From positions 42,501 through 106,500 of the forward strand of contig JAMWET010001337.1 of NCBI GenBank assembly GCA_024036415.1: a stretch of 64,000 bases of DNA, written 5' to 3'. A model generated the notes under the pieces. The model saw only the letters and a list, made by a program, of their open reading frames with translations, did no database searches and was not told the origin of the DNA. Position 1 is the first letter of the stretch. Each line of letters starts with the position of its first letter. Position numbers and translations under genes: made by a program. This DNA is from Prochilodus magdalenae. Taxonomy: Eukaryota > Chordata > Actinopteri > Characiformes > Prochilodontidae. Below, one piece after another: positions 24,241 through 36,203 of the stretch.

Positions 24241-25039
24241 CGGGTATTACAGGGACGAGTAGTCTAGTGTCGGAGTGAACTCAGTAAAGAGATGTGTTAC
24301 ATCTTTTCCCTGATTACTGTAGACTAGAGGTGAAGGATGTGGGCTTGGGGTCCTACAGATGTACAGAAACTCATCAGATTCAACTGAGTGCTTAGGACCC
24401 CCACCCTGCTGTAGAGTCTGCAGTATGAGTTATATGTTCACATTACAAGCCTCATTGCCCAGTTTCAGCTTTTTGCTCAGATCTGATCTGGTTCACATTT
24501 GTGCTGGAGACTCAAATCTATCATTGTTGTGAATACTGTGTCCTGAAACGACCCGTGTGCAGATTTCCTAATCAATAGCGTCCTGCGAATGAACCACCAA
24601 TGCCATGACAACAAACTCACCAGCAGAAAGAGCTTTTGCTATGAATATTGCCATTCATAAGAGCAAGAGAAAGGCAAATAACGGTAAGATGAATTGATGG
24701 GTAGTGTTCAGTGGTACTGCCACCTTAACGCCAAATGATGGTGCATGTTTTGTAAAATAACCCACTTGAATTCTGTTCTGGCTGTTCTTGTTCAAGTCGC
24801 ATGGCCAGGAATCTGACATCCATATGCTAAGACCACATACGAAGGTGGCTCTAATCTGATTTTAAAAAGATGAATGTATATATATTTATATAAATATAAA
24901 CCATTCCAGCCTGTAAGTTGCGCAAATGAAATTCAAGAACCAATTTTTCCAGCATACAGGCTCACATTCCTATTACTCCACATAAGCAACCACCTGGGAT
25001 ACTAAGCTCTTCAGACAAGACAAATCACCGCTGACTGAA

Positions 25040-25520
25040 ACGTACCTAATCTAACAGCTCCCATTTGATTTGGGATGGACTGTCTGAGTTTCTGGATGTG
25101 GGCCACATCAACGTTCAGCCACTCTTGCATCAAAGAATTGTGCAGTTGGGCCAGATTTGATGGATGCCTTCCCTGGCTGCTTTTACTGGTTGTTCCAGAT
25201 AGTTCCCACAGAGTTTCAAAAGGATTCTAGCCCTGGGATAACCGAATGGTTATCATCCCAATCACAACTGCAGCCCTGTGAATGCCAGAACTGTCATTTT
25301 GGAATACCGGAATGGGAATGTTATGTTCCTGGGTAAGATGATGATGCGCAAATGACAAAATCTGGCTGCCCAGCAGCTCAGCGTAGGCACTGTGGTTCAA
25401 ATTTACTGTGACTTCAACCACAGAAGCCATTTCCATGTAATCAAAACAGCCCCCAGAATATCACAGAGGGGTTTACCTTTTTGTTTGGGGAGCTTATAGC
25501 AGTTGCCTAGCAAGAAACAG
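25040..25520 (-). pseudogene. Tc1/mariner-like transposase relic (catalytic core and C-terminus)
   Basis: Read on the minus strand, the pieces LCDILGAVLITWK, LNHSAYAELLGSQ, IPVFQNDSSGIHRA and, after frameshifts, LWELSGTTSKS and AQLHNSLMQEWLNVDVAHIQK follow the order of a Tc1-type transposase: the VMFWGLF-like block, the QDNDPKH region (here decayed to QNDSSG), the ENLWE block and the C-terminal helix. At least two frameshifts break it. It continues about 600 bases before the 26160 element of the same family, and may be part of one disrupted insertion. Confidence 0.65.
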
Positions 25521-26159
25521 GCATCTACCTGGGAATTGCACAGCAAGTGCCTAAAACCTAGTGCCTGGCTGTTGAAAGGACTGAATTTCCAGACTGTAGA
25601 TCTGGCTTTAAGAGTAGGGTATGTTTTCCGAGAGTGGTTCTGGTGAAAGCCGTTTTGGACTGCCAGAGAAGGAAGTTTGAGTGTCACTGAGTGTAGCAAT
25701 AAGGAATAGCTTCGGTGTCACCCCTGCGAAATATGGTGTCAGCTTTGGTGAACCCTGATATTTGCGTCGCTTTGGCTTCACTGACCTCTGAAGGGGTGGT
25801 CCTTTGCGTAACAGTGACCTCTTATTCAAGCACATTACCTTTTTACTGCGGTAGCCATTTCACTGTGTCTCAGCAGGTGAGCTAATGTGCGCAATTGAAA
25901 AGAGACAAAAAAGCGAAGGAAAAAGCGATTGACCTTGAAACACATTATATAGCAGCGTCTGACAGCGACACCACCCTTGGTACGTAGCCTTTGTGCATCA
26001 AAATACCACCACCATGACAATGCTAAGAGCTAGCACCTCATCCCTAGCAATACTGTCCTCACACCGAGCTAACGGTGCTCTAAGGTCCAGGTCTGTGCTA
26101 CTTCGTACAGTGCTAAACTAAAATATGTACTCACCGGACAAAAAATGAGTCCCCTTGTG

Positions 26160-26600
26160 TGTTTAAGGTAGTAGTAACTTCAGGCTCCTGCAGATGGCGC
26201 TGCACGAGGATGATGGGGCTGTAGATACCTGTGGGGTGTGAGTGATGGGATCCATAGAAAATGGCTCCAAAGCAGATGTTAAGGAAGCAGCTGAATCTGC
26301 AGGTGTATGGAAGCGTACGGTCATACGGGTCTACCAGCAGTGGCTAAAATCCCAGTCTACAGGAAATTCCCCTTTAGAACTGTGCCAGGGAAGGCCTCCA
26401 CCAAATCTGGCCCAACTGTGTAATTCCTTGACGCAAGAGTGTCTGAACATTCGTATGGTCTACATCCCGAAACCTGTCCACACCATGCCGAATGAAATCC
26501 CAGCGGTCATTGGTGCTCATGGACAATACGTCCATGAGCACCAATGACCGCTGGGATTTCATTTGCGGTATACACGCGGTATGTTTCAGGTACAGGTGAC
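26160..26600 (+). mobile_element. Internally deleted Tc1-like element joining transposase N- and C-terminal ends
   Basis: The non-coding 5' end matches the 13330 and 37325 fragments. The open frame 26242-26547 (101 codons) starts with KEAAESAGVWKRTVIRVYQQW, a helix-turn-helix of the kind at the start of Tc1/mariner transposases. It passes directly into RPPPNLAQLCNSLTQECLNI, PVHTMPNEIPAVIGAHGQY, which corresponds to the transposase C-terminus. The catalytic core is missing, so it could bind DNA at best and could not cut. The 37090-37325 copy shares the same junction region (GTGCCAGGAAAG-type), so the deletion probably arose once and the deleted form was copied. Confidence 0.7.
26491..26563. 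repeat. Perfect 34-bp inverted repeat with 5-base loop
   Basis: The left arm (26491-26524) begins AATGAAATCCCAGCGG and ends GCTCATGGAC. The right arm (26530-26563) is its exact reverse complement, beginning GTCCATGAGC. The loop is AATAC. The arm is the sequence encoding the last residues of the deleted transposase, so the 3' coding end has been copied in inverted orientation right next to itself. Similarity continues weakly past the arms. Confidence 0.95.
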
Positions 26601-26984
26601 TTGTCCGGTGGGCTTGTAGCCCATTATCATTTATTTATCTATCCTTCAGCCCACCATCTCCTGTTCTCGATAACTTCCCAACATTTGGCGGCTCTACAAA
26701 CAACCACAAAAGCTTTCAGAATCACCTGATAGAGGAGCTGAACTATAACGATAAGCTTAAGAGTGGAAGGTATCAGACAGAGCTCTGGCAGAATTGAATA
26801 GACTTAGATACAGGTTCGATATGTTTAGTCTCCAGGTGTTGGGGCTATGGTTTGAAAAGACCTCTGAGCTGACGGCAAAGTGTGGTAGTCTTGTTTTCAG
26901 TTCTCAGGCATGTGAAGCCGCCCAGGGTGTGATATACAGCGCCTGGTTTGATTTAGCTGGTCTGATTCGTGCTTGGATATGTTG

Positions 26985-27547
26985 GTCAGAGATATGGGGG
27001 ATACACTGTAATACCCCATCTACTCCTGACGTAGCACAGTATGATATTCCTCCATATCTCCACCTCTAATATAGATCTAGTTTAGTTTTACTGCACAGTG
27101 TAAAAGCTCTAGCTCTCCTTTCAGGTTAGTGAATATTCATGATGGACCGACCAATAGAATCGCTCCAAACCTGCTTAGACATAAACCTTGTTCTATCAGC
27201 TCCACTGCAGGTTAGGAAAGCTGGTTCCTCCTCCTGTACAGCTCCACTCTGGAGGGTTTTAAGGTGGACTGTATATTTTATAGTTTGGCGTCTTGTATTG
27301 TACGGTTAAGTAATAAGATTAATGTAAGGAGAACCTTGTAGGAGTAGCCGAACTTGTGATTGGTAGTGTATGAGGCAATAGCTCAAACTTTGGCTGCAAA
27401 ACTACCAAGGATCCCGGCTACATTCTGTTCAATGTAAATTAACTTTTGAGATTTTGGGACTATATTTTCGGTATTTTATGTTCATGTTAAAGTTTTAACT
27501 ACAGTATCAGAAAAGTAGCAGTGTCTAAACTTTTGACCAGTACTGTA
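26985..27547 (-). mobile_element. MITE-like element, family A, copy 3 (inverted, enlarged)
   Basis: It holds the reverse complement of the family A core: CCGACCAATAGAATCGC, CCAAACCTGCTTAG, CCTTGTTCTATCAGCTCCAC, TGCAGGTTAGGAAAGC and GCTCCACTCTGGAGGG. The right end reads CTAAACTTTTGACCAGTACT, a family A terminus. About 220 bases between the core and that end (27310-27520) are not found in the other two copies. Confidence 0.7.
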
Positions 27548-28149
27548 GAAATATATATTTTTTATTTTTTTGCAAGTAATGAACAAAAACTGCAATTTTT
27601 ATGTCATGTTTATGATTAAAAGACTATATTTTTACTTTTCTTGTGGTTATACAAAACAGCGATGGGCAATCGCCCTCTAGCAACATCACCACCACACGAC
27701 TCACAAGTGCCCTATGTTCATGCAAACTGGTATAACTATCGCTAGCTTGCTAAATGAACCGACAGATTGCTTTCAACACCAATATTCTGGTTCACAACTA
27801 TTTTGCAAGTGGAGGCAACTGCTAACTGCTAGCGTGGGTGTGGTTAAGGAGAACTTCACCTTCTCAATTTTTTCCCTACATTGTTATTTAGCCGGCTCCA
27901 GCAGAGAATTAAAAAATCATATTGTTAAATTCTCAGATGGCTGAGATCCTGATAATTCTGAAACTCGTATTTTAGCACAAAGGTCAGAGTTTACGACATT
28001 TTGCGACCTTGTAAACGACATGTTGTCATACAGGACAAATACTAATTGGAGATTTATAGTAGAAATAATGGATAATCATAATTAATCCATATCTATTGGA
28101 CTAAGGTTGCCTTTATATATATTTATACACACGCCCAAATGCAGTCACT

Positions 28150-28345
28150 CCTTTCAGCCAATCATTAACATCTGCTGTGGAGCCATTTACCACACATGGA
28201 GCGAGACATTCCCTGCACTGTACCACCTCTTCTCAATCTATGAATCCCCTCATTGATAGCCCCATCGTCCTTGTGCAGCGCCATCTCCAGGAACGTGAAG
28301 TTACTACCACCTTAAACACCCAAGGTAACATTTTGGTCCGGGAAG
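28150..28345 (-). mobile_element. Tc1-like family fragment (5' end, inverted)
   Basis: It carries the reverse complement of the family 5' end: ACTACCACCTTAAAC, GCGCCATCTCCAGGAAC, GCCCCATCGTCCT and CAATCTATGAATCCCC. It breaks off before the helix-turn-helix region. It is diverged from the 13330 and 26160 copies. Confidence 0.6.
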
Positions 28346-29618
28346 TTGGACCTGTGTTCAGTTGCATTGATGTTTTAAGTAGATGCGGTCTTAAATTGGA
28401 CACACCCACCAGTACCAAGCCCCCTGAACAGTCAGGACGATCCATCCTCTTTAGTAAATCTGGCCCTGTTATGTACCAAGATGCCATCTCGCTGTAGAGA
28501 AGGTTGAGTATCTGACCGAGTGCTGCTTCACCATGTCTTGGAGTGGGTCCGTGTGAAATCTGCAAACGGCAGTCTTACGTCGTGCCTAGACTCCAGGGCA
28601 GCTGGGGGTGGACAGAGGGTAATGATGCTGTTCTGTCATGCTGTAGTGGAGACTATTACATGTCACGGAATCTCACTTTGGTTTGTCAGCTTCCCATTTA
28701 AAACGAAAGTGATGGGCGTATGGGTGCATCCCTCCCTCCAAACCACTTTTTGACAGGGCCGTTATTAAACAAGCAAAGAGAATGATGTCAGAGCCCTCCC
28801 ATATCCCGCGCTCGGCGTATGCCCTGCTCCCTCAGGGGAGGATTCCAATTTGGACGGATACAAAAAGTCTTTCATCCCTCTATCAGCGAATCATATAAAC
28901 TCAGGAAATAAGGAGGGAGGGAAATGAATGGTTGCATGGCACTGTTTGCATTTTGGATTTGCTCTTCTTTTCATTTATTCTGCGCATGCTTTCGTGTTTG
29001 CTTTTCTTTCCTTTCTTTTCTTCTTTTTTTAATCTACTGTGAATGTCAGTGATTGCTTTAATAGTCTGTATAATTCAAGTGGCAGCTTCTTTGTCCAGGG
29101 CAAATTTTCTTATAGGGGATATAAAATAAATTTCCGGAGCGCTATGAAGAAAAGTTATGACAGTTTTTGGCCCGTATGATTCAGGGATTGCCCCAAATGC
29201 TAGGTGATCAATTTTAGTTGGACTTTAGTGGGCTGGTTGCCTAATTTATATCACTTCAACACCTGCAGCTAAAAGCAGCACAAACGTTATTGAAGTCCTG
29301 CCAGATTTATAAAAGCATGGGTGTAGGTTGCATATGGACAGTGGGGACATGTCCCTACCAATAATTGATTGGCCACAACCATGCATAAAGCCAACGAGTC
29401 GGGGCAGAGCCATGATTGCCTCCACTCTCACGCCACATACCATGTCTCAAGTTTAAGGCTACCTTTAGATAATTCTGATGTGCTTCCATAAGGCCATGTC
29501 TACAATACAGCTCCAATATAGGTATGCTAGCATTTGATTGGTTGAAAGGGAGCTAAGGAATCATGTCATGATCTAGAAATACCATACTTACTCCCAGATA
29601 TGGAGGAAGTAGAAACTG

Positions 29619-29829
29619 GTTGGTGTAGCTCAGCGGACAACACTACTACCCAGCAAGGAGCCACCACAATGTGTGGGAGGCTGGGGTTTGAATCCCGGTC
29701 TGGGTGACTATGCTGTGCTACACCAATAGGAGTCCTTGGGCAAGACTCCAAACATTACCTGTGCCTACCTGTGATATGAATACCCTTGTAAGTCACTCTG
29801 GATAAGAGCGTCAGCTAAATTCCGTAAAT
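29619..29829 (+). mobile_element. tRNA-derived SINE with target duplication
   Basis: The head has an A-box-like TGTAGCTCAGCGG and, about 55 bases on, a B-box-like GGTTTGAATCCCG, as in RNA polymerase III promoters of tRNA-derived SINEs. The tail, GTAAGTCACTCTGGATAAG followed by AGCGTCAGCTAAATTCCG, is a SINE/LINE tail common in fish. A perfect 10-bp direct repeat, GTAGAAACTG, flanks it (29609-29618 and 29830-29839), consistent with a target-site duplication. Confidence 0.85.
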
Positions 29830-29839
29830 GTAGAAACTG

Positions 29840-30030
29840 ATCATTTACGGCATTTAGCTGACGCTCTTATCCAGAGTGACTTACAAGGGTATTCTTGCCC
29901 AAGGACTCTTGTTATTGTTGTAGCACAGCATAGTCACCTAGACCAGGAACCGAACCCTAGTCTCCCACATGTGGTGGTGGTGGTTCCCTGGAGGGTAGTG
30001 GTGTTATCCACTGAGCTACACAAACCACAT
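29840..30030 (-). mobile_element. tRNA-derived SINE, inverted neighbour
   Basis: This is the same SINE family in reverse. The tail comes first (ATTTACGGCATTTAGCTGAC, CTCTTATCCAGAGTGAC) and the tRNA-like head last (GGTTCCCTGG, ATCCACTGAGCTACAC). It abuts the target duplication of the plus-strand SINE, so the two elements lie tail to tail with almost no spacer and could form a stem of roughly 200 bp. Confidence 0.85.
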
Positions 30031-30189
30031 CAGTCAGTGTGCTAACGATAAGTTATCAGTGTTATCAGCCCAAAACCTCAAGTCTGGATAGTCGATCAAG
30101 TCGAAACAATCGAAAACGAGTCTTAACCTTGCATAAAAGTCAAAGTTCAGACACTCAGACTGTGATCAACCCAGGTTTAGAAACCCCTA

Positions 30190-30372
30190 CAATTGGATAA
30201 ATTTATTGTTTGGAAGAAAAATTCCTATAGCTCGACATAGACCTGATTCAGACTATGACAAAGGAAACCTACTACATACCTTAGCTAGACTATCAGTCTT
30301 AGTTACACTGATATCAAGCCATTGGCATAAGCGTAGCCAATAACGGACATCCTTCTATCTGATTATGAGCTG
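30190..30372 (+). repeat. Dispersed repeat, family D, copy 1
   Basis: About 180 bases starting ACAATTGGATAAATTTATTG and including TTCCTATAGCTCGACATAGA and GCCATTGGCATAAGCG are repeated nearly unchanged at 36020-36203. The first 45 bases also occur at about 35302. The high similarity suggests a recent copy; the class is unknown. Confidence 0.8.
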
Positions 30373-30405
30373 TGTATCTAATGGGGCAGTTTTGATGGTC
30401 TAGCA

Positions 30406-30571
30406 CAGTGTTCTTCAACCCTGGTCCTGGAGGCATCATGCCTAGTGCGCTCCTTGCTTAAACACCCCAACCCTGCAACTCTGAAAGGGGTTTGTTAATG
30501 AGCTGTTAAGTTAAATCAGGTGTCTCGGGTGCAGGACAGGGTGCCTCCAGGCGCAAGGTTGGGAAACACTG
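30406..30571. mobile_element. hAT-like miniature inverted-repeat element
   Basis: The left end CAGTGTTCTTCAACCCTGGT with CCTGGAGGC and the right end GCCTCCAGG with GGTTGGGAAACACTG are inverse copies of each other with a few mismatches. The bases flanking the 166-bp element (GTCTAGCA and GGCTAGCG) agree at six of eight positions, fitting a decayed 8-bp duplication as made by hAT transposases. It is non-coding. Confidence 0.7.
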
Positions 30572-31887
30572 GGCTAGCGGGTCTTGCATGAGGTTGTTAA
30601 AAGTCTCATTTTCTTTGGAACCCAAATAACTGGTACTCAATGAGTATTTTTTGGTTGGAAGTTAAATAAATGAGGTGTGGTCACTGATCTTTTCACAGTA
30701 CTGTATACAGGGTCAAAAGGACATCTCAGGACATCCTTTTATTTCAGAAAGAGAAAGAGATATTGCAAATCTGAACGTGGCAACCAATTTCTGAGAAAAT
30801 CCTGGTCTTCTTTGATATGCTACATGACCAGCTTCCCATTGGGAAAATCTGCCCTTGATCCAATATGGCGGCTTTCAAGATGGTGGCCAGGTTCCAGACA
30901 TATCCTAAAAGATAAGCCTTCTCACCCATTACTTGCTGGGCTGTTCAGATATGTCATTTTCCCTATTGGTCCCGAATTAAAAGGGTGCCCTGAGACTTCT
31001 AGAACCTTTGTGCCACCCTCTTCTGTTGCCAGGAAGGTCAATGCATTCCAGGACAGCCGAATTTAAAAGTTGGACATGGGAACACATGCGATGATAATGT
31101 GTTTGTTCAGGTCTCAGGATGGACAGGCTTGTAACGGGATGAGATAATCCAGACGTGTTTACATGTTTGTACATTCCTGCTCTATTACCAAACTGAATTA
31201 TTCTGCCTAGGACAAATACACACATCCAGGGACTCCAAATGGGCACTGGCACACGTGCGATGCCTTCACATGCAGACACTAAACACAGCGGTTAAAGGTT
31301 AATGCACATATGGACATGCTTTTCCTGGCATCATTCGCATCTAGAGCGCCCAACAAACTGAGCAAGCCATGCGAGGACTCCAGCATGCGCATGCTTATGT
31401 TCTTCAGCACACAACGTAAATCAAATCAATGGAACAGCCTTGCTAAGAAGTGCAGCAAGACACATGCACACACATATATACACACACGCCGTCAGAGTGC
31501 ATAATCGCACCGTCGCGGTGCTTGGCTAACGCCCTGTTCAGTGGTTTGAGAGTAATCGAATTGGAAACTTAACAGCCACGGGGTCTCATTCCTCACTGAG
31601 TCCAAAATCTATTACTGCACTGCTACACACACGTTCAACCAACTTATTTATCTATTTGCTGACAGCCTACTCGAAAGCGAGCCTGCGCATTTCTGGTTTG
31701 CACTGATTTATTGCTTTTTATAAAGCACGGCGCACTGCTGATGCTGAATCACGACTATCGCCACTACACATATAATGGCTATGTTTACAAGCACCCAACA
31801 GCCTGACAGAAGCGCTATTCGAACGTGAGTGGGGTAATGCCAGTACACCGCAGGACGTCTGTAATACTTATGATTTGCACGACTCCA

Positions 31888-34800
31888 ACCCCAACTCCTG
31901 TAAAACTAAAGCTGAACATCTGAAGGGGGCTTTAAGAACTAGACTACATCGAAAATGAAAAAAACAAAAAAAACCCCAAAAAACAAAAACTACTTTCGTC
32001 CTGCTAAAACTGTATCTTGGTCTTCATTAAGGCCACTTCAGGTTACAGGGAACATAGTCGCAATCCACCCCAGGATTCAGGAGTGCTGATCTAGGATTGG
32101 TATTTGGGCAGTAATATTGTAAATATGAAGAAATCTAATCCGGGCGGGGCCCCTTGATTTACACACTGCCTTGGCTGTTATTCCGTTCCAACATCTGTCC
32201 TACTGTTTCAAGTGAAGGCACTATTATGTCATTAACATTGTCATTGTTATTACCTTGGGAATTCACAGCCAACGATCAACATCCTTTTCCGTAGAAGATG
32301 ATGAGTGTTTTTAACGATAGTCTTTCAATTTTTACAGATTATTATAACCTGGGATTATTTCTCCAGGAGCAGGAGTGTCCAGTTCATAAAAATGACTGGC
32401 CTGAAGCATTTGGAGAGGTCAAAAATCATAGAGAAACTGATAGAACTGGTCAAAACGACACTACACCAACTCCTTTAAAACTAAAGCTGAAAATCTGAAG
32501 GGGGCTTTAAGAACTGGACTACATTGAAAATGAAAAAAAAAAACCCAAAAAACAAAAAATACTTTCGTCCTGCTAAAACCGCATCATGGTCTTCATTAAG
32601 GCCACTTCAGGTTCCAGAGACCATAGTCGCAATCCACCCCAGGATTCAGGAGTGCTGATCTAGGATTGGTATTTGGGCAGTAATATTGTAAATATGAAGA
32701 AATCTAATCCGGGCGGGGCCCCTTGATTTACACACTGCCTTGGCTGTTATTCCATTCCAATATCTGTCCTACTGTTTCAAGTGAAGGCACTATTACATCA
32801 TTAACATTGTCATTGTTATTACCTTGGGAATTCACAGCCAATGATCAACATCCTTTACACAGAAGATGATGAGTGTTTTTAACGATAGTCTTTCAATTTT
32901 TACAGATTATTATAACCTGGGATTATTTCTCCAGGAGCAGGAGTGTCCAGTTCATAAAAATGACTGGCCTAAAGCATTTGGAGAGGTCAAAAATCATAGA
33001 GAAACTGGTAGAACTGGTCAAAACGACACTACACCAACTCCTGTAAAACTAAAGCTGAATATCTGAAGGGAGCTTTAAGAACTAGACTACATTGAAAATG
33101 AAAAAAAAAACCCCCAAAAAACAAAAACTACTTTCGTCCTGCTAAAACCGCATCATGGTCTTCATTAAGGCCACTTCAGGTTACAGGGAACATAGTCGCA
33201 ATCCACCCCAGGATTCAGGAGTGCTGATCTAGGATTGGTATTTGGGCAGTAATATTGTAAATATGAAGAAATCTAATCCGGGCGGGGCCCCTTGATTTAC
33301 ACACTGCCTTGGCTGTTATTCCATTCCAATATCTGTCCTACTGTTTCAAGTGAAGGCACTATTATGTCATTAACATTGTCATTGTTATTACCTTGGGAAT
33401 TCACAGCCAACGATCAACATCCTTTTCCGTAGAAGATGATGAGTGTTTTTAAACTTACAGGTTACAGGGAACATAGTCGCAATCCCCCCAGGATTCAGGA
33501 GTGCTGATCTAGGCTTTGGTATTTTTGGCATAATATTGTAATATAGTCTTTCAATTTTTACAGATTATTATAATCTGGGATTATTTCTCCAGGAGCAGGA
33601 GTGTCCAATTCATAAAAATGACTGGCCTAAAGAATTTGGAGAGGTCTAAAATCATAGAGAAACTGGTAGAACTGGTCAAAACGACACTACACCAACTCCT
33701 GTAAAACTAAAGCTGAACATCTGAAGGGGGCTTTAAGAACTAGACTACATTGAAAATGAAATGAAAAAAACCCAAAAAACAAAAACTACTTTAGTCCTGC
33801 TAAAACCGCATCATGGTCTTCATTAAGGCCACTTCAGGTTACAGGGAACATAGTCGCAATCCACCCCAGGATTCAGGAGTGCTGATCTAGGATTGATATT
33901 TGGGCAGTAATATTATAAATATGAAGAAATCTAATCTGGGCGGGGCCCCTTGATTTACACACTGCCTTGGCTGTTATTCCGTTCCAATATCTGTCCTACT
34001 GTTTCAAGTGAAGGCACTATTATATCATTAACATTGTCATTGTTATTACCTTGGGAATTCACAGCCAACGATCAACATCCTTTTCCATAGAAGATGATGA
34101 GTGTTTTTAAGGGTAGTCTTTAAATTTTTACCGATTATTATAACCTGGGATTATTTCTCCAGGAGCAGGAGTGTCCAGTTCATAAAAATGACTGGCCTAA
34201 AGCATTTGGAGAGGTCAAAAATCATAGAGAAACTGGTAGAACTGGTCAAAACGACACTACTCCAACTCCTGTAAAACTAAAGCTGAACATCTGAAGGGGG
34301 CTTTAAGAACTAGACTACATTGAAAATGAAAAAAAAAAAACAACCAAAAAACAAAAACTACTTTCGTCCTGCTAAAACTGTATCCTGGTCTCCATTAAGG
34401 CCACTTCAGGTTACAGGGACCATAGTCGCAATCCACCCCAGGATTCAGGAGTGCTGATCTAGGATTGGTATTTGGGCAGTAATATTGTAAATATGAAGAA
34501 ATCTAATTCGGGCGGGGCCCCTTGATTTACACACTGCCTTGGCTGTTATTCCGTTCCAATATCTGTCCTACTGTTTCAAGTGAAGGCACTATTATGTAAT
34601 TACCATTGTCATTGCTATTACCTTGGGAATTCACAGCCAACAATCAACATCCTTTTCCGTAGAAGATGATGAGTGTTTTTAAGGATAGTCTTTCATTTTT
34701 TTACCGATTATTATAACCTGGGATTATTTCTCCAGGAGCAGGAGTGTCCAGTTCATAAAAATGACTGGCCTAAAGCATTTGGAGAGGTCTAAAATCATAG

Positions 34801-35125
34801 AGAAACTGGTAGAACTGGTCAAAACGACACTACACCAACTCCTGTAAAACTAAAGCTGAAAGCTGGGGCTGAAGAACTGGACTATATTGATACCCTCCAC
34901 CATCCCCCATTAATAGTACTACTAATAGTAGTTGTATATTAGAATGTGGGATAATGTAATTATTATTATTCCATGGAAATGAAAACAACACCAAAACTAC
35001 TTTCGTCTTGCTAAAACCGCATCCTGGTCTTCATTAAGGCCACTTCAGGTTACAGGGACCATATTCGCAATGCACCCCAGGAATCAGGAGTGCTGATCTA
35101 GGATCGGTATTTTCGTCTGATCCGA
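31888..35125. repeat. Tandem array of ~568-bp unit (five to six copies)
   Basis: The marker CCTGGGATTATTTCTCCAGG occurs at about 32349, 32917, 33576, 34147 and 34720, and GGCCACTTCAGGTT at 32031, 32599, 33169, 33827, 34399 and 35038. The standard spacing is 568-572; the third unit carries an extra, partly duplicated block near 33455-33540 and the last two intervals are longer. Each unit has an A-rich stretch (GAAAATGAAAAAAA) of varying length. Two units keep an identical-length open frame of 66 codons (32298-32498 and 32866-33066); the others are broken, so I do not call a gene. Confidence 0.92.
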
Positions 35126-35427
35126 GATCAGTCCTGCTTTATGAATACCTCTGTGTCCTGAACACCTCAACTCGATTTTGTGGCCTTGACCTGTATGTGG
35201 CTTGTGGCTTAAAAGTTTTGGTAAAACCGTGGGTGACTTTATTGAGTATTGGTTAGCAATGTTAGCCTCCTAGCTCCAGTTAGAACCTCCAAACATGTTC
35301 TACAATTGGATAAATTTATTGTTTGGGACGAAAATTCTTACAGTGCTTTCCAACAATGCAAAAGTGTCAAGATCCAATAAAGTTTTTTGGTTTCCCATTG
35401 CTAATAATTAATGAGAGTTTGTGAATT

Positions 35428-35690
35428 ATGCTCGAAATGAATGTGTGTGGTTGTGTGAGGAACAATCCCAATAATTCAAAACCTTCACATGGTGCTAGAA
35501 AACATGGTAGCACACATGGAGCTCCAGTTCCATCAGAGGGGAACCCTCAGGACCTTCCAGGCCTTCAGAGAAGACCGAATGATGTCCATGCATTAAAATA
35601 TACAAAATACAATTTTAGGTCAGCAGCATTGGGCTTGGATTTGAACCCTGCATGGATTACTGAACTACTACCGGTATTAAGTTTTGGGAT
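35428..35690. repeat. Dispersed repeat, family E, copy 1
   Basis: It shares about 260 bases with 36660-36945: GAATTATGC(T/C)CGAAATGAAT, CATGGTAGCACACATGGAGC, TCCAGTTCCATCAGAGG, GGACCTTCCAGGCCTTCAG and GCAGCATTGGGCTTGGATT. The shared block is followed by a GATT(T/C)GAACCCTGCATGG motif that resembles an inverted RNA polymerase III B box. An 89-codon open frame is roughly kept in both copies, but nothing suggests it is translated. Just downstream (35735-35905) part of the 568-bp unit recurs. Confidence 0.75.
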
Positions 35691-36019
35691 AATGTAATTA
35701 TTATAATTCCATAAAAATGAAAAACAACACAAAAACTGCATCCTGGTCTCCATTAAGACCACTTCAGGTTACAGGGACCATAGTCGCAATGCTCCCCAGG
35801 AATCAGGAGTGCTGATCTAGTATCTGTATTTTCGTCTGATCCGAGATCAGTCCTGCTTCATGAATACCTCTGTGTCGTGAACATGTCAACTCGATTTTGT
35901 GGCCTTGACCTGTGTATGGCTTGCAGCTTAAAAGTTTTGGTGAAACTGTGGGTGACTTTATTGAGTGTTGGTTAGCAATGTTAGCCTCTTAACTCCAGTT
36001 AGAACCTCCAAACATGTTC

Positions 36020-36203
36020 TACAATTGGATAAATTTATTGTTTGGAAGAAAAATTCCTATAGCTCGACGTAGACCTGATTCGGTTCTATGACAAAGGAAC
36101 CTACTACATACCTTAGCTAGACTATCAGTCTTAGTTACACTGATAACAAGCCATTGGCATAAGCGTAGTTAATAACGGACATCCTTCTATCTGATTATGA
36201 GCT
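36020..36203 (+). repeat. Dispersed repeat, family D, copy 2
   Basis: This is a near-identical copy of 30190-30372, in the same orientation, differing at a handful of positions (for example CGACGTAGACC for CGACATAGACC). It sits between the two family E copies. Confidence 0.8.

Noticed and set aside
29619..29700. A tRNA gene, suggested by A- and B-box-like motifs
   Set aside because: The sequence continues into a SINE body and tail, is repeated three times in the window, and does not fold as a full tRNA with a clear anticodon arm as far as I can judge.
30677..31066. A 129-codon plus-strand open frame
   Set aside because: No recognisable family and no supporting signals; composition looks like ordinary intronic sequence or an old repeat.
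32298..33066. A duplicated 66-codon gene in the 568-bp array
   Set aside because: Only two of five units keep the frame, and the others are broken by small indels, which does not fit selection on a protein.
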